In this document: one piece after another, positions 35,238 through 44,265 of the stretch
Layout: every line of letters begins with the position of its first letter
Numbering within the stretch: position 1 is the stretch's first letter
From: JACKIC01 sp964392305
GTDB lineage: Bacteria > Planctomycetota > UBA1135 > UBA2386
Assembly: GCA_964392305.1 (NCBI GenBank)
Contig: CAYMPV010000028.1
Location: 19,631-83,630 of the forward strand
Direction: 5' to 3'
DNA length: 64,000 nt
Notes under the pieces: model-generated
Seen by the model: only the letters and a program-made list of their open reading frames with translations
What the model was told of the DNA's origin: nothing
Database searches by the model: none
Position numbers and translations under genes: made by a program

Positions 35238-36685
35238 GAGTGGCCCTCGTCGAGCACGCGGGCGGCGATCTGTGGCCACTTCGCGGCCTCGGCGCACGAG
35301 GTGCGGGTCGGCAACACCTTGCCCGGATTGCACAGGTCGTCGGGGTTCCACACCGCACGCACCCGCGCCATCACCTCGAGGTCGGTGGCCGAGAACATCA
35401 TCGGCACGTGTTCGAGCTTCTCGCTGCCGATGCCGTGTTCGCCCGAGATGCTGCCGCCCAGATCGACGCAGAGTTGCAGGATCTCGCGACCCGCGGCGAC
35501 CGCGCGCGCGGTCTGCTCGGGGTCGCGTCCGTCGAACGAGATGTTGGGGTGCAGATTGCCGTCACCGGCGTGGAACACGTTGGTGAGCAGTACGTCGTGG
35601 CGCGCGCCGATCGCGGCGATGCCGGCCAGCGCGTCTTCGAGCCGGGTGCGCGGCACCACGCCGTCGAGCACGTAGAGATCGGTGTTCAGGCGCCCCATCG
35701 CGCCGAACGCGCCCTTGCGGCCCTTCCACAGGCGCTTGCGCTCCGCGGCGTCGGCGGCTTCCTCGACGCTGAGGGCGCCGTGCCGGGTGAAGCAGTCGCG
35801 CACCTCGACCGCTTCTTCGGCCAGCACGTCGCGGGGACCGTCGAGCTCGACGAGCAGCACGGCCGCGGCGTCCTTGGGGTAGCCGGCGCGATACACCGAT
35901 GCCTCGACGGCACGGATCGTCGCCTGGTCGAGGATCTCCAACGCGGCGGGCACCAGCCCGGCGGCGACGATGTCGCCGACTGCTCGACACGCCGACGACA
36001 TGTTGTCGAAGGCCGCGAGCAGCGTGCGCACTTCCTCCTGATCCCGACACAGGCGGACGGTGATCTCGGTGGCGATGCCGAACGTGCCCTCGCTGCCGCA
36101 GAACAGGCCCAGAAGGTCCAGGCCGTGCGGTGCCCGCACACCGGCGTGATCACCCAGCCTGGCCAGGCTGCCGTCCGGCAGCACCACGAGTGCACCGAGC
36201 ACATGGTCGGTGGTCATGCCGTACTTGAAGCAGTGGGGGCCGCCGCTGTTCTCGGCGAGGTTGCCGCCGATCGTGCAGACCGTCTGGCTGCTGGGGTCGG
36301 GGGCGTAGTGCAGGCCGTGAGCGTGCACGTGCCGGGTCAGGTCGAGGTTGACGACGCCGGGCTGCACGACGGCGTAGAGGTCTTCTGTCGCGATCTGCAA
36401 CACCGAGCGCATGCGCGCCAGGTCGATCACCACGGCATCGTCGCCGGCGGTCGGTCCGCCCGACAGGCAGGTGCCGGCGCCGCGTGGCACGAACGGCACC
36501 CTGGCAGCTGCGAGGACGCGGACCACGGCCTGCACCTGGGCGGTCGACTCGGGCAGGACCACGGCCCGGGGCCGCGACCGGTGCACCGTGAAACCGTCGC
36601 ACTCCCAGGCGAGCAAGGCGTCCCGCGCATGGATCACGCGCTCGGCACCGAGCAGTCGGACCAGGGCCTGTTCGAGCGGTGGCAT
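35234..36685 (-). CDS. glcD: glycolate oxidase catalytic subunit GlcD
   Basis: A 483-residue flavoprotein of the FAD-binding type-4 (VAO) family. The PCMH domain shows PRGAGTCLSGG (about 68-78) and CTIGGNLAENSGGPHCFKYG (about 137-156); the C-terminal cap holds the catalytic-site signatures NVFHAGDGNLHPNISFD and GSISGEHGIGSEK. It oxidises glycolate (or D-lactate) in the cytoplasm. First gene of a glcDEF-TPR operon on the minus strand. The 107-base gap to the gene at 36793 should contain the promoter; I see no clear consensus there. Confidence 0.94.
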   Translation of the reverse strand: MPPLEQALVRLLGAERVIHARDALLAWECDGFTVHRSRPRAVVLPESTAQVQAVVRVLAAARVPFVPRGAGTCLSGGPTAGDDAVVIDLARMRSVLQIATEDLYAVVQPGVVNLDLTRHVHAHGLHYAPDPSSQTVCTIGGNLAENSGGPHCFKYGMTTDHVLGALVVLPDGSLARLGDHAGVRAPHGLDLLGLFCGSEGTFGIATEITVRLCRDQEEVRTLLAAFDNMSSACRAVGDIVAAGLVPAALEILDQATIRAVEASVYRAGYPKDAAAVLLVELDGPRDVLAEEAVEVRDCFTRHGALSVEEAADAAERKRLWKGRKGAFGAMGRLNTDLYVLDGVVPRTRLEDALAGIAAIGARHDVLLTNVFHAGDGNLHPNISFDGRDPEQTARAVAAGREILQLCVDLGGSISGEHGIGSEKLEHVPMMFSATDLEVMARVRAVWNPDDLCNPGKVLPTRTSCAEAAKWPQIAARVLDEGHS

Positions 36686-36792
36686 CGGCCGGGCAGCATA
36701 ACGACCGCCGCGCGCAGGCCAGCGCCGCCCGTCGGGACCTGATGTGGGGCGCAGGTCAAGCTCCCAGGGGCTCGTGGCCGATCAAGAGGCCG

Positions 36793-37926
36793 ATGTCCCG
36801 TGTCCAGGTGAAGAAGGTGGTGGCGGTGCTCTTCCTGGAGTCCGCCAAGCTGACCCTGGACCACATCGCCGAGTACCGTCTGGAGTTGTCGAACTCCGGC
36901 GTGAGCGGTGCCCCCGAGCTGCCGCGCGTCTACGGTGAGTTGCGGCGGCTGCGCGACTACCTGCAGCGCTGCCTGTCCGGACATCAGGAGTCCGTGACGC
37001 TGGAGATCTCGCCGCCGGATTGCGCGCTGCTGGTGGCCTGTTGTCGGCGCATGTACGAGTGGCTCGATCAGCGCATCGTCTCCGAACAGATCATGTCGGC
37101 GGACGAGAAGGCGTTGGTGCAGCGCAAGCGGCAGGTGCTCGGCGACTGGTCGGTCGAACTCGCCGAGAAGCCGCTCGTCGAATTGCCGATCCCGGGCATC
37201 GGCAAGACCCAGAGCGAGGCGGTGCGGGCTCTGCGCACGCGCATCAGCAACAAGTTGTTCAAGCAGCGCGTGATCCCTGGCGTCGGCCAGCAAGGGCCAC
37301 GCGGCCCGCAGATGAGCGCCGGCGTGTCGCTGATGGGTGACCTGCAGGTGGCGCAACAACCCGATCCGTTCGCTTCGTCGGAGCCTGGCGGACCGATCGC
37401 ACCGTCCCCCTCGGCGGCTCAACCCGCGGAAGCTTGCACGGCCGGTCAGTTGGTGGACGCGACCAAGCTTCGCGATCCGCGGCTGCGTTCGTTGGTGCAG
37501 CTGGACCTGCGCAGTTTCGATCGCGCCGTCGAGAGCAAGGACTATCGCATCGCCACGGTGTTGCTGGGCTGCGTGCTCGAGTCGGTGATGCTCGACTTCG
37601 TGATCCAGAAGCGTTCCGAACTGGGCATCAGCGGCGGCCCGGAGACCTGGAACCTGTCCGAACTGCTCGTCAAGGCGATGGGCGCGGCGTTCACGCCGCA
37701 CGATCGCTCGTCGGCGTTCCATCTGTTCGCCGCGCGCAACCTGCTGCGGCCGGCACTGCAGATCACCACGCCGACGGTGGTGACGGCTGCGACCCTGCAG
37801 AAGCTGCAGGAGTTCGTGCACCGTGCGTTCCGCAGCCTCGGCTTCACGTCGACGGCTCAGGGAGCGCCTGGCGGCGACGAGAGCGACCCGTATTCGATGT
37901 ACGGGCTGCGCTTCGACTTCGAGTAG
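36793..37926 (+). CDS. unknown protein with HEPN-like C-terminal domain
   Basis: About 377 residues, no signal peptide or membrane segment. ATG 36793 is chosen for the AGAGG three bases upstream and because the longer frame reaches into glcD's start. The N-terminal third is helical (LFLESAKLTLDHIAEYRLEL), a Gly/Pro linker follows at about 195-250, and the C-terminal part from about 260 (RSFDRAVESKDYRIATVLLG) looks like a HEPN-type helical domain. Where HEPN RNases have R-x4-H, this protein has RNLLRP, so catalytic activity is doubtful. I recognise no named family. Confidence 0.65.
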   Translation: MSRVQVKKVVAVLFLESAKLTLDHIAEYRLELSNSGVSGAPELPRVYGELRRLRDYLQRCLSGHQESVTLEISPPDCALLVACCRRMYEWLDQRIVSEQIMSADEKALVQRKRQVLGDWSVELAEKPLVELPIPGIGKTQSEAVRALRTRISNKLFKQRVIPGVGQQGPRGPQMSAGVSLMGDLQVAQQPDPFASSEPGGPIAPSPSAAQPAEACTAGQLVDATKLRDPRLRSLVQLDLRSFDRAVESKDYRIATVLLGCVLESVMLDFVIQKRSELGISGGPETWNLSELLVKAMGAAFTPHDRSSAFHLFAARNLLRPALQITTPTVVTAATLQKLQEFVHRAFRSLGFTSTAQGAPGGDESDPYSMYGLRFDFE

Positions 37927-37937
37927 CGCGACGAAGG

Positions 37938-39326
37938 TCAGCGTTCGCGCGGCAGATGGTCGGTCGCCGCATCGTTGCGGCGTGGCGCCTCGCCGCGCAT
38001 CGCGTAGGCGCGCTGTTCGACCGCGCCGAAGACACGCAGCAGATTCTCGCCGAGCACCTTCCTGACCGTGGCTTCGCTCTGGCCGGCGGCGAGCAGCGCG
38101 TAGGTCAGACGCGGCAGGAAGGTGACGTCGTCCATCTCCTGCGGCACACAGGGCACGCCGTCGAAGTCGCTGCCCAGGCCGACGTGATCGGCGCCGCCGA
38201 CCTCGATCGCGTGCAGCACGTGCTCGACCAGCCTGCCGAGCGCCGGTCGTTCGACCACCGGCATGCGCGCGTCGAGCCTGGCGAGCGCCTCGCGCAGCTC
38301 GGCGCTGCCCTCCGGGAACTTCTCGCGGGCGGCCTTCTCGTGGATGCGCCGCGTCGCCTCGCGCGAGTTGCGGTTCTTGGCGTAGTCGGAGTCGACGAAG
38401 CCGCAGTTGTAGTTGATCATCACCACGCCGTTCTTGGCGGCCAACGCCTTCAGCATCTCGTCACTGATGTTGCGAGGGTGTGGGCACAAGGCGCGCATCG
38501 AGCTGTGTGAGCAGATCACCGGCGCGGTGCTGACGGCGAGCACGTCGGAGAAGGTCGCATCGCTGACATGGCTGACGTCGACCATCATGCCCAGACGGTT
38601 CATCTCCTCGACCACCTTGACGCCGAGCCGGTTGAGGCCGCCCCAGCGCGGCGCGGCAGGCGCGCACGAGTCGGCGAACTCGTTGTGGTTGGTGTGCGTC
38701 AAGGTCATGTAGCGAACGCCCAACTTCGCGAACAGGCGCAGCAGGCCCAGGTCGCCCTCGATCGCGTGGCCACCCTCGATGCCCATGAGTGCCGCGTGTT
38801 TGTGTTCGCGCACGGCGGCGCGCAGTTCGTCGATCGAGGTGCAGGTCACCATCTGGTCGGGATGGCGCGCTGCGGTGCGCAGCAGGCCGTCGATCATGTC
38901 GAGCGCGCGCCTGGCGCTGCCGTTCGCCGCGCCGGGATCGGCCGGCCTCAGCCAGTCGTCGTTGATGGTCGCCGGCGGGTTGGCGAACAGCGCGGCTTCG
39001 TTGCCGTAGAAACGTGAGTCGACGTAGATGGAGAAGAACACCGCGTCGAGCCCGCCCTCGCGCGCTCGCGGCAGATCGAAGTGGCCGTCGCCGGCGCGGC
39101 GGCCCATGTCGAAGTCGGTGTCGAGGATGCGGGTGGTGGTGTCGACGTGGGTGTCGACAACCAGGGCTGCATGGTGCACTCGCCAGGCCTTCTGCCAGAG
39201 CGTCTGGTCGTAGCCGGCGGGGGCGGCGGGGCACGGTGGGACGCCGTTCTGGGCAGCCGCGCCGCTGGCCAACGCGCCGATCACGAAGGGCAGCATCGAG
39301 CCACAAACGCGGGATCGCTTGAGCAT
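37938..39326 (-). CDS. membrane dipeptidase (peptidase M19)
   Basis: A 462-residue zinc dipeptidase with a signal peptide (cleavage near ASGAAA, about residue 25). Zinc-site residues expected for the renal dipeptidase family are present: HVD in VVDTHVDTT, Glu in LMGIEGGHAIEG, His in VDVSHVSD, His in VICSHSSMRA and Asp in HVGLGSDFDGV. It hydrolyses dipeptides, including some with D-residues, in the periplasm, so a role in peptide or peptidoglycan fragment turnover is plausible. The open frame extends upstream past 39326 but without family similarity. It is divergent from the phosphoesterase gene (51-base gap). Confidence 0.93.
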   Translation of the reverse strand: MLKRSRVCGSMLPFVIGALASGAAAQNGVPPCPAAPAGYDQTLWQKAWRVHHAALVVDTHVDTTTRILDTDFDMGRRAGDGHFDLPRAREGGLDAVFFSIYVDSRFYGNEAALFANPPATINDDWLRPADPGAANGSARRALDMIDGLLRTAARHPDQMVTCTSIDELRAAVREHKHAALMGIEGGHAIEGDLGLLRLFAKLGVRYMTLTHTNHNEFADSCAPAAPRWGGLNRLGVKVVEEMNRLGMMVDVSHVSDATFSDVLAVSTAPVICSHSSMRALCPHPRNISDEMLKALAAKNGVVMINYNCGFVDSDYAKNRNSREATRRIHEKAAREKFPEGSAELREALARLDARMPVVERPALGRLVEHVLHAIEVGGADHVGLGSDFDGVPCVPQEMDDVTFLPRLTYALLAAGQSEATVRKVLGENLLRVFGAVEQRAYAMRGEAPRRNDAATDHLPRER

Positions 39327-39377
39327 GGCGCGATCGTCTCGTATGCACATGGCCTTTGCCAGCTGCCCCGAGCCTCC

Positions 39378-40103
39378 TTGCGCCTCTTCGCGATCAGTGA
39401 TCTGCACCTCAGCTTCGGGGTCGACAAGCCCATGGACATCTTCGGTCCGCAGTGGGTCGATCACGCCCAGCGCATGCAGGACGCGTGGGACGCGATGGTG
39501 GGCGACGACGATTGGGTGTTGTGCGGCGGCGACACCTCGTGGGGACTGCACTTCCACGAGGCCAGGCCAGACCTCGACTGGCTCGGCGCACGGCGCGGCA
39601 AGAAGGTCCTGATCCGCGGCAACCACTGCACCTGGTGGCCACGCGGCACCGCCGCGCGCAACAAGCTGCAGGCGCTCGTGCACCCGTCGATCCATCTGCT
39701 GCAGGCCAACGCCGTGCGACTGGACGACGGCACCGTCGTCGTGGGCTCTCGCCTGTGGGATCCGCCGGACGCACCGTGGGCGGATGCCGACGCGGGCAAG
39801 ATCCTGCAGCGCGAACTCAACTTCCTGCAGCAGTCGATCACCGCCGGCCGCGAGCTCGGTGGCTGTGTCGCCGGCGGGCCGCTTACGGTGGCCTTGGTGC
39901 ACTACCCGCCGCGTTTCGTCGATGGGCGTACGACGCCGGCGGTGCCGATGCTGCACGATGCGCACGTGCAGAAGTGCGTCTACGGTCACCTGCACGGCAA
40001 GGACCTGCAATATGGGTTCGATGGCGTAGCCGACGGCATCCGCTACTACCTCGCGTCGGTGGACGCGATCGACTTCAAGCCGATCCCGATCGACGAAGAC
40101 TGA
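39378..40103 (+). CDS. metallophosphoesterase
   Basis: A 241-residue calcineurin-like phosphoesterase. Metal-binding motifs appear in order: SDLH near residue 8, GGDTSWG near 50, RGNHCTWW near 80 (Asn-His intact; the usual Asp after it is Cys), HYPPRF near 178 and YGHLHG near 204. Substrate is unknown; relatives act on phosphoproteins, nucleotides or phospholipids. No ATG or GTG is in frame between the divergent promoter region and the first conserved strand, so a TTG at 39378 (LRLFAISDLHL) is the most likely start; no good ribosome-binding site is visible. Confidence 0.85.
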   Translation: MRLFAISDLHLSFGVDKPMDIFGPQWVDHAQRMQDAWDAMVGDDDWVLCGGDTSWGLHFHEARPDLDWLGARRGKKVLIRGNHCTWWPRGTAARNKLQALVHPSIHLLQANAVRLDDGTVVVGSRLWDPPDAPWADADAGKILQRELNFLQQSITAGRELGGCVAGGPLTVALVHYPPRFVDGRTTPAVPMLHDAHVQKCVYGHLHGKDLQYGFDGVADGIRYYLASVDAIDFKPIPIDED

Positions 40104-40189
40104 GAGTTCGGGTCCTCACTGTCTGCGTTGTCGCGTGGGCGCGCGTCGTCGGAGTCCGTTTCTGTGCGCTCCCCAAGGAGGTACGAACG

Positions 40190-40627
40190 ATGCAACAGAT
40201 CTGGATCCTGATGGTGTGTGTTCTGAGCGCCATGGCACCGGCGCAGCGAGGCGAACGACCCGAGCGATCGCGCGAGCGCGGCGAACGCGTCGAACGAGTC
40301 GAACGCGGCGAGCGGCAGCTGCCGCCCCGAGCCGAGATCAGCGAGATGAAGATGCGCGCGCTGCGCGCACGTCTGCACCGGCTGCATGAGCGCTTGCGCG
40401 AGATGCGGCAGCACGACGGGAAGCGCGACCGGCAGCGCGAGGGCCAGCGAGGCCCCGGCCGGCACCCGGGTCGGAACGGTCCGGCGCGGCGTGGCGGGCG
40501 TGGTGGCCCGGCGCGGGAAGGAGCGCAGCGCGCGGGTCCGGGGCGCGGCGGCGACGCCAACGGCCGCGGTGCGCAGGAACGTCGGCCGCGCGCCCGGCGC
40601 GGTGAGGTCGAGTCGAACGAGGTCTGA
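40190..40627 (+). CDS. small secreted Arg/Gly-rich protein
   Basis: A 145-residue protein with one of the best ribosome-binding sites in the window (AAGGAGGT, seven bases before the ATG). A signal peptide (MQQIWILMVCVLSAMAPAQ) is followed by a highly charged chain: RERGERVERVERGER, an amphipathic helix near residues 52-80 (MRALRARLHRLHERLREM), and a Gly/Arg/Pro tail. Net charge is strongly basic, which suggests binding to nucleic acid, polyanions or the cell surface. I recognise no family; the central helix vaguely recalls Spy/CpxP-like periplasmic helices. Confidence 0.7.
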   Translation: MQQIWILMVCVLSAMAPAQRGERPERSRERGERVERVERGERQLPPRAEISEMKMRALRARLHRLHERLREMRQHDGKRDRQREGQRGPGRHPGRNGPARRGGRGGPAREGAQRAGPGRGGDANGRGAQERRPRARRGEVESNEV

Positions 40628-40720
40628 GGCTGCGGCCCAGCGGCTGTCGCGGCCTCGAACTCGTCGAGTGACAAGGGCTCGCGCTTGCTTTCGGGTTGCG
40701 GTGCAGTAACCAGTCCGTCG

Positions 40721-41371
40721 ATGCGCGCGATCTTCGCCGTGACGTTCGTGCTCGCCGGCTGCGCCGGCGCACCCGCCTCGCCTGCACCTGCACCTGTTGT
40801 TCCTGCCGGCGGCGGACTCGTCTCGTTCGATGCGACGCCGCCGTCCGGCGCGGTGACGTATGCACGACCGCAGTGGCAGGTCGGCGACGAGTTCGAACTC
40901 GAGCGTGGCGGCACAGTCCGTCTGCGGACCGCGGTAGCCGCGATCGACGAACGCGGTTACGTGCTGAGCACCGGTGGCCAGGTGGTGCTGCGGCGCGACC
41001 TCGATCTCGCCAACCTCGGTGAGTGGGTCGCCGCCGAGGATCGGCCGCTGCACGTGCTCGAACCCGCCGATCGGCGTTACCACTGGCCGCTGTGGCTCGG
41101 CAAGCGCTGGACCTGTGAGTTCACCGAGGTGTTCGCCGACGGCCGCACCGTGCCGATGCGGGCCAGCTGTGTGGTCGAGGACCTCGACGAGGTCACCGTG
41201 GTTGCGGGCACCTTCGCGGCGCTGCGCATCGTGCGCCGCCTGCAGCGCCTCGATCAGGAAGGCGCATCGACCTTCACGCAGGTGACCTGGTATGCGCCCG
41301 AGGTCGGGCACGAGGTTCGGCAGGTCTTCGCCGATCAATCGGTCGAGCTCGTGTCGTTCCGCCGGCAGTAG
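40721..41371 (+). CDS. lipoprotein of unknown function
   Basis: A 216-residue protein. The ATG at 40721 gives a lipoprotein signal (MRAIFAVTFVLAGC, Cys at 14); an upstream start at 40685 would bury it. A Pro/Ala linker precedes a beta-rich domain with phrases PQWQVGDEFELERGG, LWLGKRWTCEFTEVF and VTWYAPEVGHEVRQ. The ending resembles DUF3108-like envelope proteins, in which a converted polymer or substrate reading is not established. The gene converges on another lipoprotein gene 10 bases downstream. Confidence 0.7.
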   Translation: MRAIFAVTFVLAGCAGAPASPAPAPVVPAGGGLVSFDATPPSGAVTYARPQWQVGDEFELERGGTVRLRTAVAAIDERGYVLSTGGQVVLRRDLDLANLGEWVAAEDRPLHVLEPADRRYHWPLWLGKRWTCEFTEVFADGRTVPMRASCVVEDLDEVTVVAGTFAALRIVRRLQRLDQEGASTFTQVTWYAPEVGHEVRQVFADQSVELVSFRRQ

Positions 41372-41381
41372 CTCGACGCGA

Positions 41382-41975
41382 TCAGACGTCGACGCGCGTG
41401 GTGATGCGGCGGCTGACGCCGACCAGTCGGCCATCGAGGTCGATCTCGAGCACCAGCAGGTGACCGATGCGTGAGCGCAGTTCGCAGAGCCAGAACCGTT
41501 GCTGCGCTTCGTCCGAGACGATCCAGGCCTGCTCGACCAGCGGCGCAGCGCGCAACGCGGTGTCCAGCACGTCGCGTGGCACCTGCGCCACCGGCACGGT
41601 GTGGGCACGTTCGAGCACCCGACCCTCGGGCGTCACCAGCACCGAACGTGAATGCTCGGGATCGGTGTCGGTGTAGTGCTTCTCGACCCGAAAGCCGTCG
41701 ATGCCCGGTCCCCACTCGCGGCCCTGGAACAGCAACGTGCCGCTCGGCGCGATCGTGTCGATGGCCGTGCGGGCGGCCTGTGGGATCGCCCCGGGACCCA
41801 GTGACGCAGCGGCACGAACGATGCGGTCTCCCGACAGCCAAAGACGGGCGGGCATCGCTTCCGGCGTCTCGGCGAGCCAACGCGACAGGTCTGCGGTGGT
41901 GTTGCTGCCGCTCGCGCAGCCCTGCAGCGACGCGAGGAAGGCGGCGAAGATCGGCAGGAGCGGGCGCATGCCCAT
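41382..41975 (-). CDS. lipoprotein of unknown function
   Basis: A 197-residue protein with signal peptide and lipobox LQGC (Cys near 20). Two possible ATGs, 41975 and 41969. The mature domain is of mixed alpha/beta type with no recognised motif; a C-terminal strand pair (LLVLEIDLDGRLVGVSRRIT) ends the protein. Convergent with the lipoprotein at 40721. Confidence 0.65.
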   Translation of the reverse strand: MGMRPLLPIFAAFLASLQGCASGSNTTADLSRWLAETPEAMPARLWLSGDRIVRAAASLGPGAIPQAARTAIDTIAPSGTLLFQGREWGPGIDGFRVEKHYTDTDPEHSRSVLVTPEGRVLERAHTVPVAQVPRDVLDTALRAAPLVEQAWIVSDEAQQRFWLCELRSRIGHLLVLEIDLDGRLVGVSRRITTRVDV

Positions 41976-42076
41976 GACGATCGCGCCGCGCGTGGGGTAA
42001 GCAAGGGTCCTGTGCGCATCCGCGCCTGGAGCCTTGATCCGACGCCAGCCGCGCCGAGACTGTCCGGTCTGTTGCC

Positions 42077-42700
42077 ATGATCGAACAACCCATCCGTCAG
42101 TTCATCGAATCCCTCGCCGCGAAGACCCCGACCCCCGGGGGCGGCGCTGCCGCCGCCATGGCTGGCTGCATGGGCACCGCGCTCTTCGCCATGGTCGTGC
42201 GCTTCTCGCGCGGCAAGAAGGCCAACGTCGAGCGCGACGGGGACCTCGCCGCGGTCGAGGGTCGCCTCGACGACCTGCTCAAGCTGCTGATGCCGATGGC
42301 CGAGCGCGACTGCCGGGCCTTCGACCTGGTGTCCGCCGCCTACGGCATGCCCAAGGTTTCGCCCGACGAACAGGCGCTGCGGGACAAGGCGATCCAGGAG
42401 GCGATGGTCGGTGCGATGGTCGTGCCCGAAGAGGCCCTCTGCCTGGTCCGCGACGTGTTCGTGGCGATGGAGAGCATCACCGCCTGCATCGGCAAGGCGA
42501 TCGTCAGCGATCTCGCCTCGGGCGCGGCACTGCTGCTCGCCGCGGCCGAGGGTGCCTACCTGAACGTGCACATCAACGCCAACTTCCTCAAGAACCGCGA
42601 CCTCGCCGAGAACACGATGAAGCGCGCCCGGTCGGTGCTCGACGAGATCCGCCGCTACCAGCAGACCATCGCCGCGACCGTGGACGGAATGCTCGCATGA
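42077..42700 (+). CDS. cyclodeaminase/cyclohydrolase family protein (FTCD C-terminal-like)
   Basis: A 207-residue, mostly helical protein of the family that contains formiminotetrahydrofolate cyclodeaminase and methenyltetrahydrofolate cyclohydrolase (FchA). The signature is the N-terminal TPTPGGGAAAAMAGCMGTAL (about 17-36), which forms the folate-binding helix. Stand-alone members of this length interconvert one-carbon folates in the cytoplasm. It starts 76 bases upstream of nothing else on this strand, so it leads the operon; its TGA overlaps the gpmI ATG. Confidence 0.88.
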   Translation: MIEQPIRQFIESLAAKTPTPGGGAAAAMAGCMGTALFAMVVRFSRGKKANVERDGDLAAVEGRLDDLLKLLMPMAERDCRAFDLVSAAYGMPKVSPDEQALRDKAIQEAMVGAMVVPEEALCLVRDVFVAMESITACIGKAIVSDLASGAALLLAAAEGAYLNVHINANFLKNRDLAENTMKRARSVLDEIRRYQQTIAATVDGMLA

Positions 42701-44265
42701 GCCAGTTCGTCGTCCCGCACGGCGGTAGACCGGGCGTTCCGTTCCTGCTCGTCGTGCTCGATGGTTTCGGTGAAGCTGCGGCAGGACCCGCCAACGCCAT
42801 CACCGTCGCCGAGCCGCGTTTCTGGCTGGATCTCCGGCAGCGCTGGCCGACGACCTTGCTGGAGGCCAGCGGCGAGTCGGTCGGGTTGCCGTGCGGTCTG
42901 ATGGGCAACTCCGAAGTCGGCCACCTCAACCTCGGTGCGGGGCGCGTCGTCTATCAGGAGATCACACGCATCGATCGGGAGATCCGCGAGGGTCGCTTCG
43001 CGCAGAACGCGGCGCTGCGCACGGCGATCGACACCGCGCTGCGCAGCGACACCGCGCTGCACCTGTTCGGCCTCGTCTCCGACGGCGGCGTGCACAGCAG
43101 CGAGCAGCACCTGCACGCCCTGTTGCGGATGTGCAAGGACGCCGGTCTGACCGGTGATCGCGTGTTGTTGCATGCCTTCCTCGACGGTCGCGACACGCCG
43201 CCGCGCTCGGCGAAGCGCTACATCGAGCAGGTCGAGGGTTGGATGCGTGACCTCGGCACCGGTCGCATCGCCACGGTCATCGGCCGCTACTACGCGATGG
43301 ATCGCGACAAGCGGTGGGAGCGGGTGCAGAAGGCCTACGACGTGCTCTCGATCGGCGAGGGTTTCCGGGCCGAGAGCGCCCAGGCCGCACTCGCCGCCGC
43401 CTATGCGCGTGGCGAGAACGACGAGTTCGTGTTGCCGACCGTGATCGGTTCGCCGGACTCGGGACGGGTGCGCAGCGGTGACGCGGTCATCTTCTTCAAC
43501 TTCCGCACCGATCGCGCGCGCCAGCTGACCGACGCCTTCGTCAACGCCGAGTTCGACGGCTTCCCGCGCGCGAGTCGTCCGGTGGTGACATTCGTGACGA
43601 TGACGCGGTATCGCGAAGACTTCCCTTGCGCGGTGGCGTTCGCGCCGCAGAGCCTCAAGGGCATCTTCCCGAGCGTGGTCAGCGACGCCGGCATGCGCCA
43701 GCTGCGCATCGCCGAGACCGAGAAGTACGCGCACGTCACGTTCTTCTTCTCCGGTGGGGAGGAGAAGGAGTTCCCGGGCGAACGCCGGGTGTTGATCCCC
43801 AGTCCCAAGGTCGCGACCTACGACCTGCAGCCACAGATGTCGGCGCCGCAGGTGACCGACGCGCTGCTGCACGAACTGGCCGGCGCGCAGCGGCCCGACG
43901 TCACGATCCTCAACTTCGCCAACGCCGACATGGTCGGGCACACGGGCCTGATGGACGCTGCGGTCGAGGCGGTGCGCACCATCGACGTTTGCCTCGCCCG
44001 GATCGTGCCGGCGTTCCTCGCCGCGGGCGGCACGGTGGCCATCACCGCAGACCACGGCAACGTCGAGATGATGATCGATCCCCAGACCGGCGAACCGCAC
44101 ACCGCACACACCTCCAACCCGGTGCCGTTGGTGATCGCCGGCGACAGCGTGAAGGGACAACGGCTGCGGGACGGTGGCCGCCTTTGCGACGTCGTCACCA
44201 CCGTGATGCCGCTGCTGGGTCTGCAGCGCGGCCGCGGTATGGAAGGCGTGGACCTGTTCTCATGA
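42697..44265 (+). CDS. gpmI: 2,3-bisphosphoglycerate-independent phosphoglycerate mutase
   Basis: Interconverts 3- and 2-phosphoglycerate in glycolysis using two manganese ions. At 522 residues it has the family length. The phosphatase half carries LLVVLDGFG, the catalytic Ser in GNSEVGHLNLGAGR (near residue 70) and the C-terminal metal motifs NFANADMVGHTG and ITADHGNVEMM with HTSNPVPLV; the transferase half shows LVSDGGVHS, FLDGRDTPP and GRYYAMDRDKRW. The start overlaps the cyclodeaminase stop (ATGA) and the stop overlaps the next start (ATGA). Confidence 0.97.
   Translation: MSQFVVPHGGRPGVPFLLVVLDGFGEAAAGPANAITVAEPRFWLDLRQRWPTTLLEASGESVGLPCGLMGNSEVGHLNLGAGRVVYQEITRIDREIREGRFAQNAALRTAIDTALRSDTALHLFGLVSDGGVHSSEQHLHALLRMCKDAGLTGDRVLLHAFLDGRDTPPRSAKRYIEQVEGWMRDLGTGRIATVIGRYYAMDRDKRWERVQKAYDVLSIGEGFRAESAQAALAAAYARGENDEFVLPTVIGSPDSGRVRSGDAVIFFNFRTDRARQLTDAFVNAEFDGFPRASRPVVTFVTMTRYREDFPCAVAFAPQSLKGIFPSVVSDAGMRQLRIAETEKYAHVTFFFSGGEEKEFPGERRVLIPSPKVATYDLQPQMSAPQVTDALLHELAGAQRPDVTILNFANADMVGHTGLMDAAVEAVRTIDVCLARIVPAFLAAGGTVAITADHGNVEMMIDPQTGEPHTAHTSNPVPLVIAGDSVKGQRLRDGGRLCDVVTTVMPLLGLQRGRGMEGVDLFS

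Noticed and set aside
39327..40010. Upstream extension of the dipeptidase frame
   Set aside because: It lies antisense to the metallophosphoesterase, which has all metal motifs; the dipeptidase signal peptide begins at 39326.
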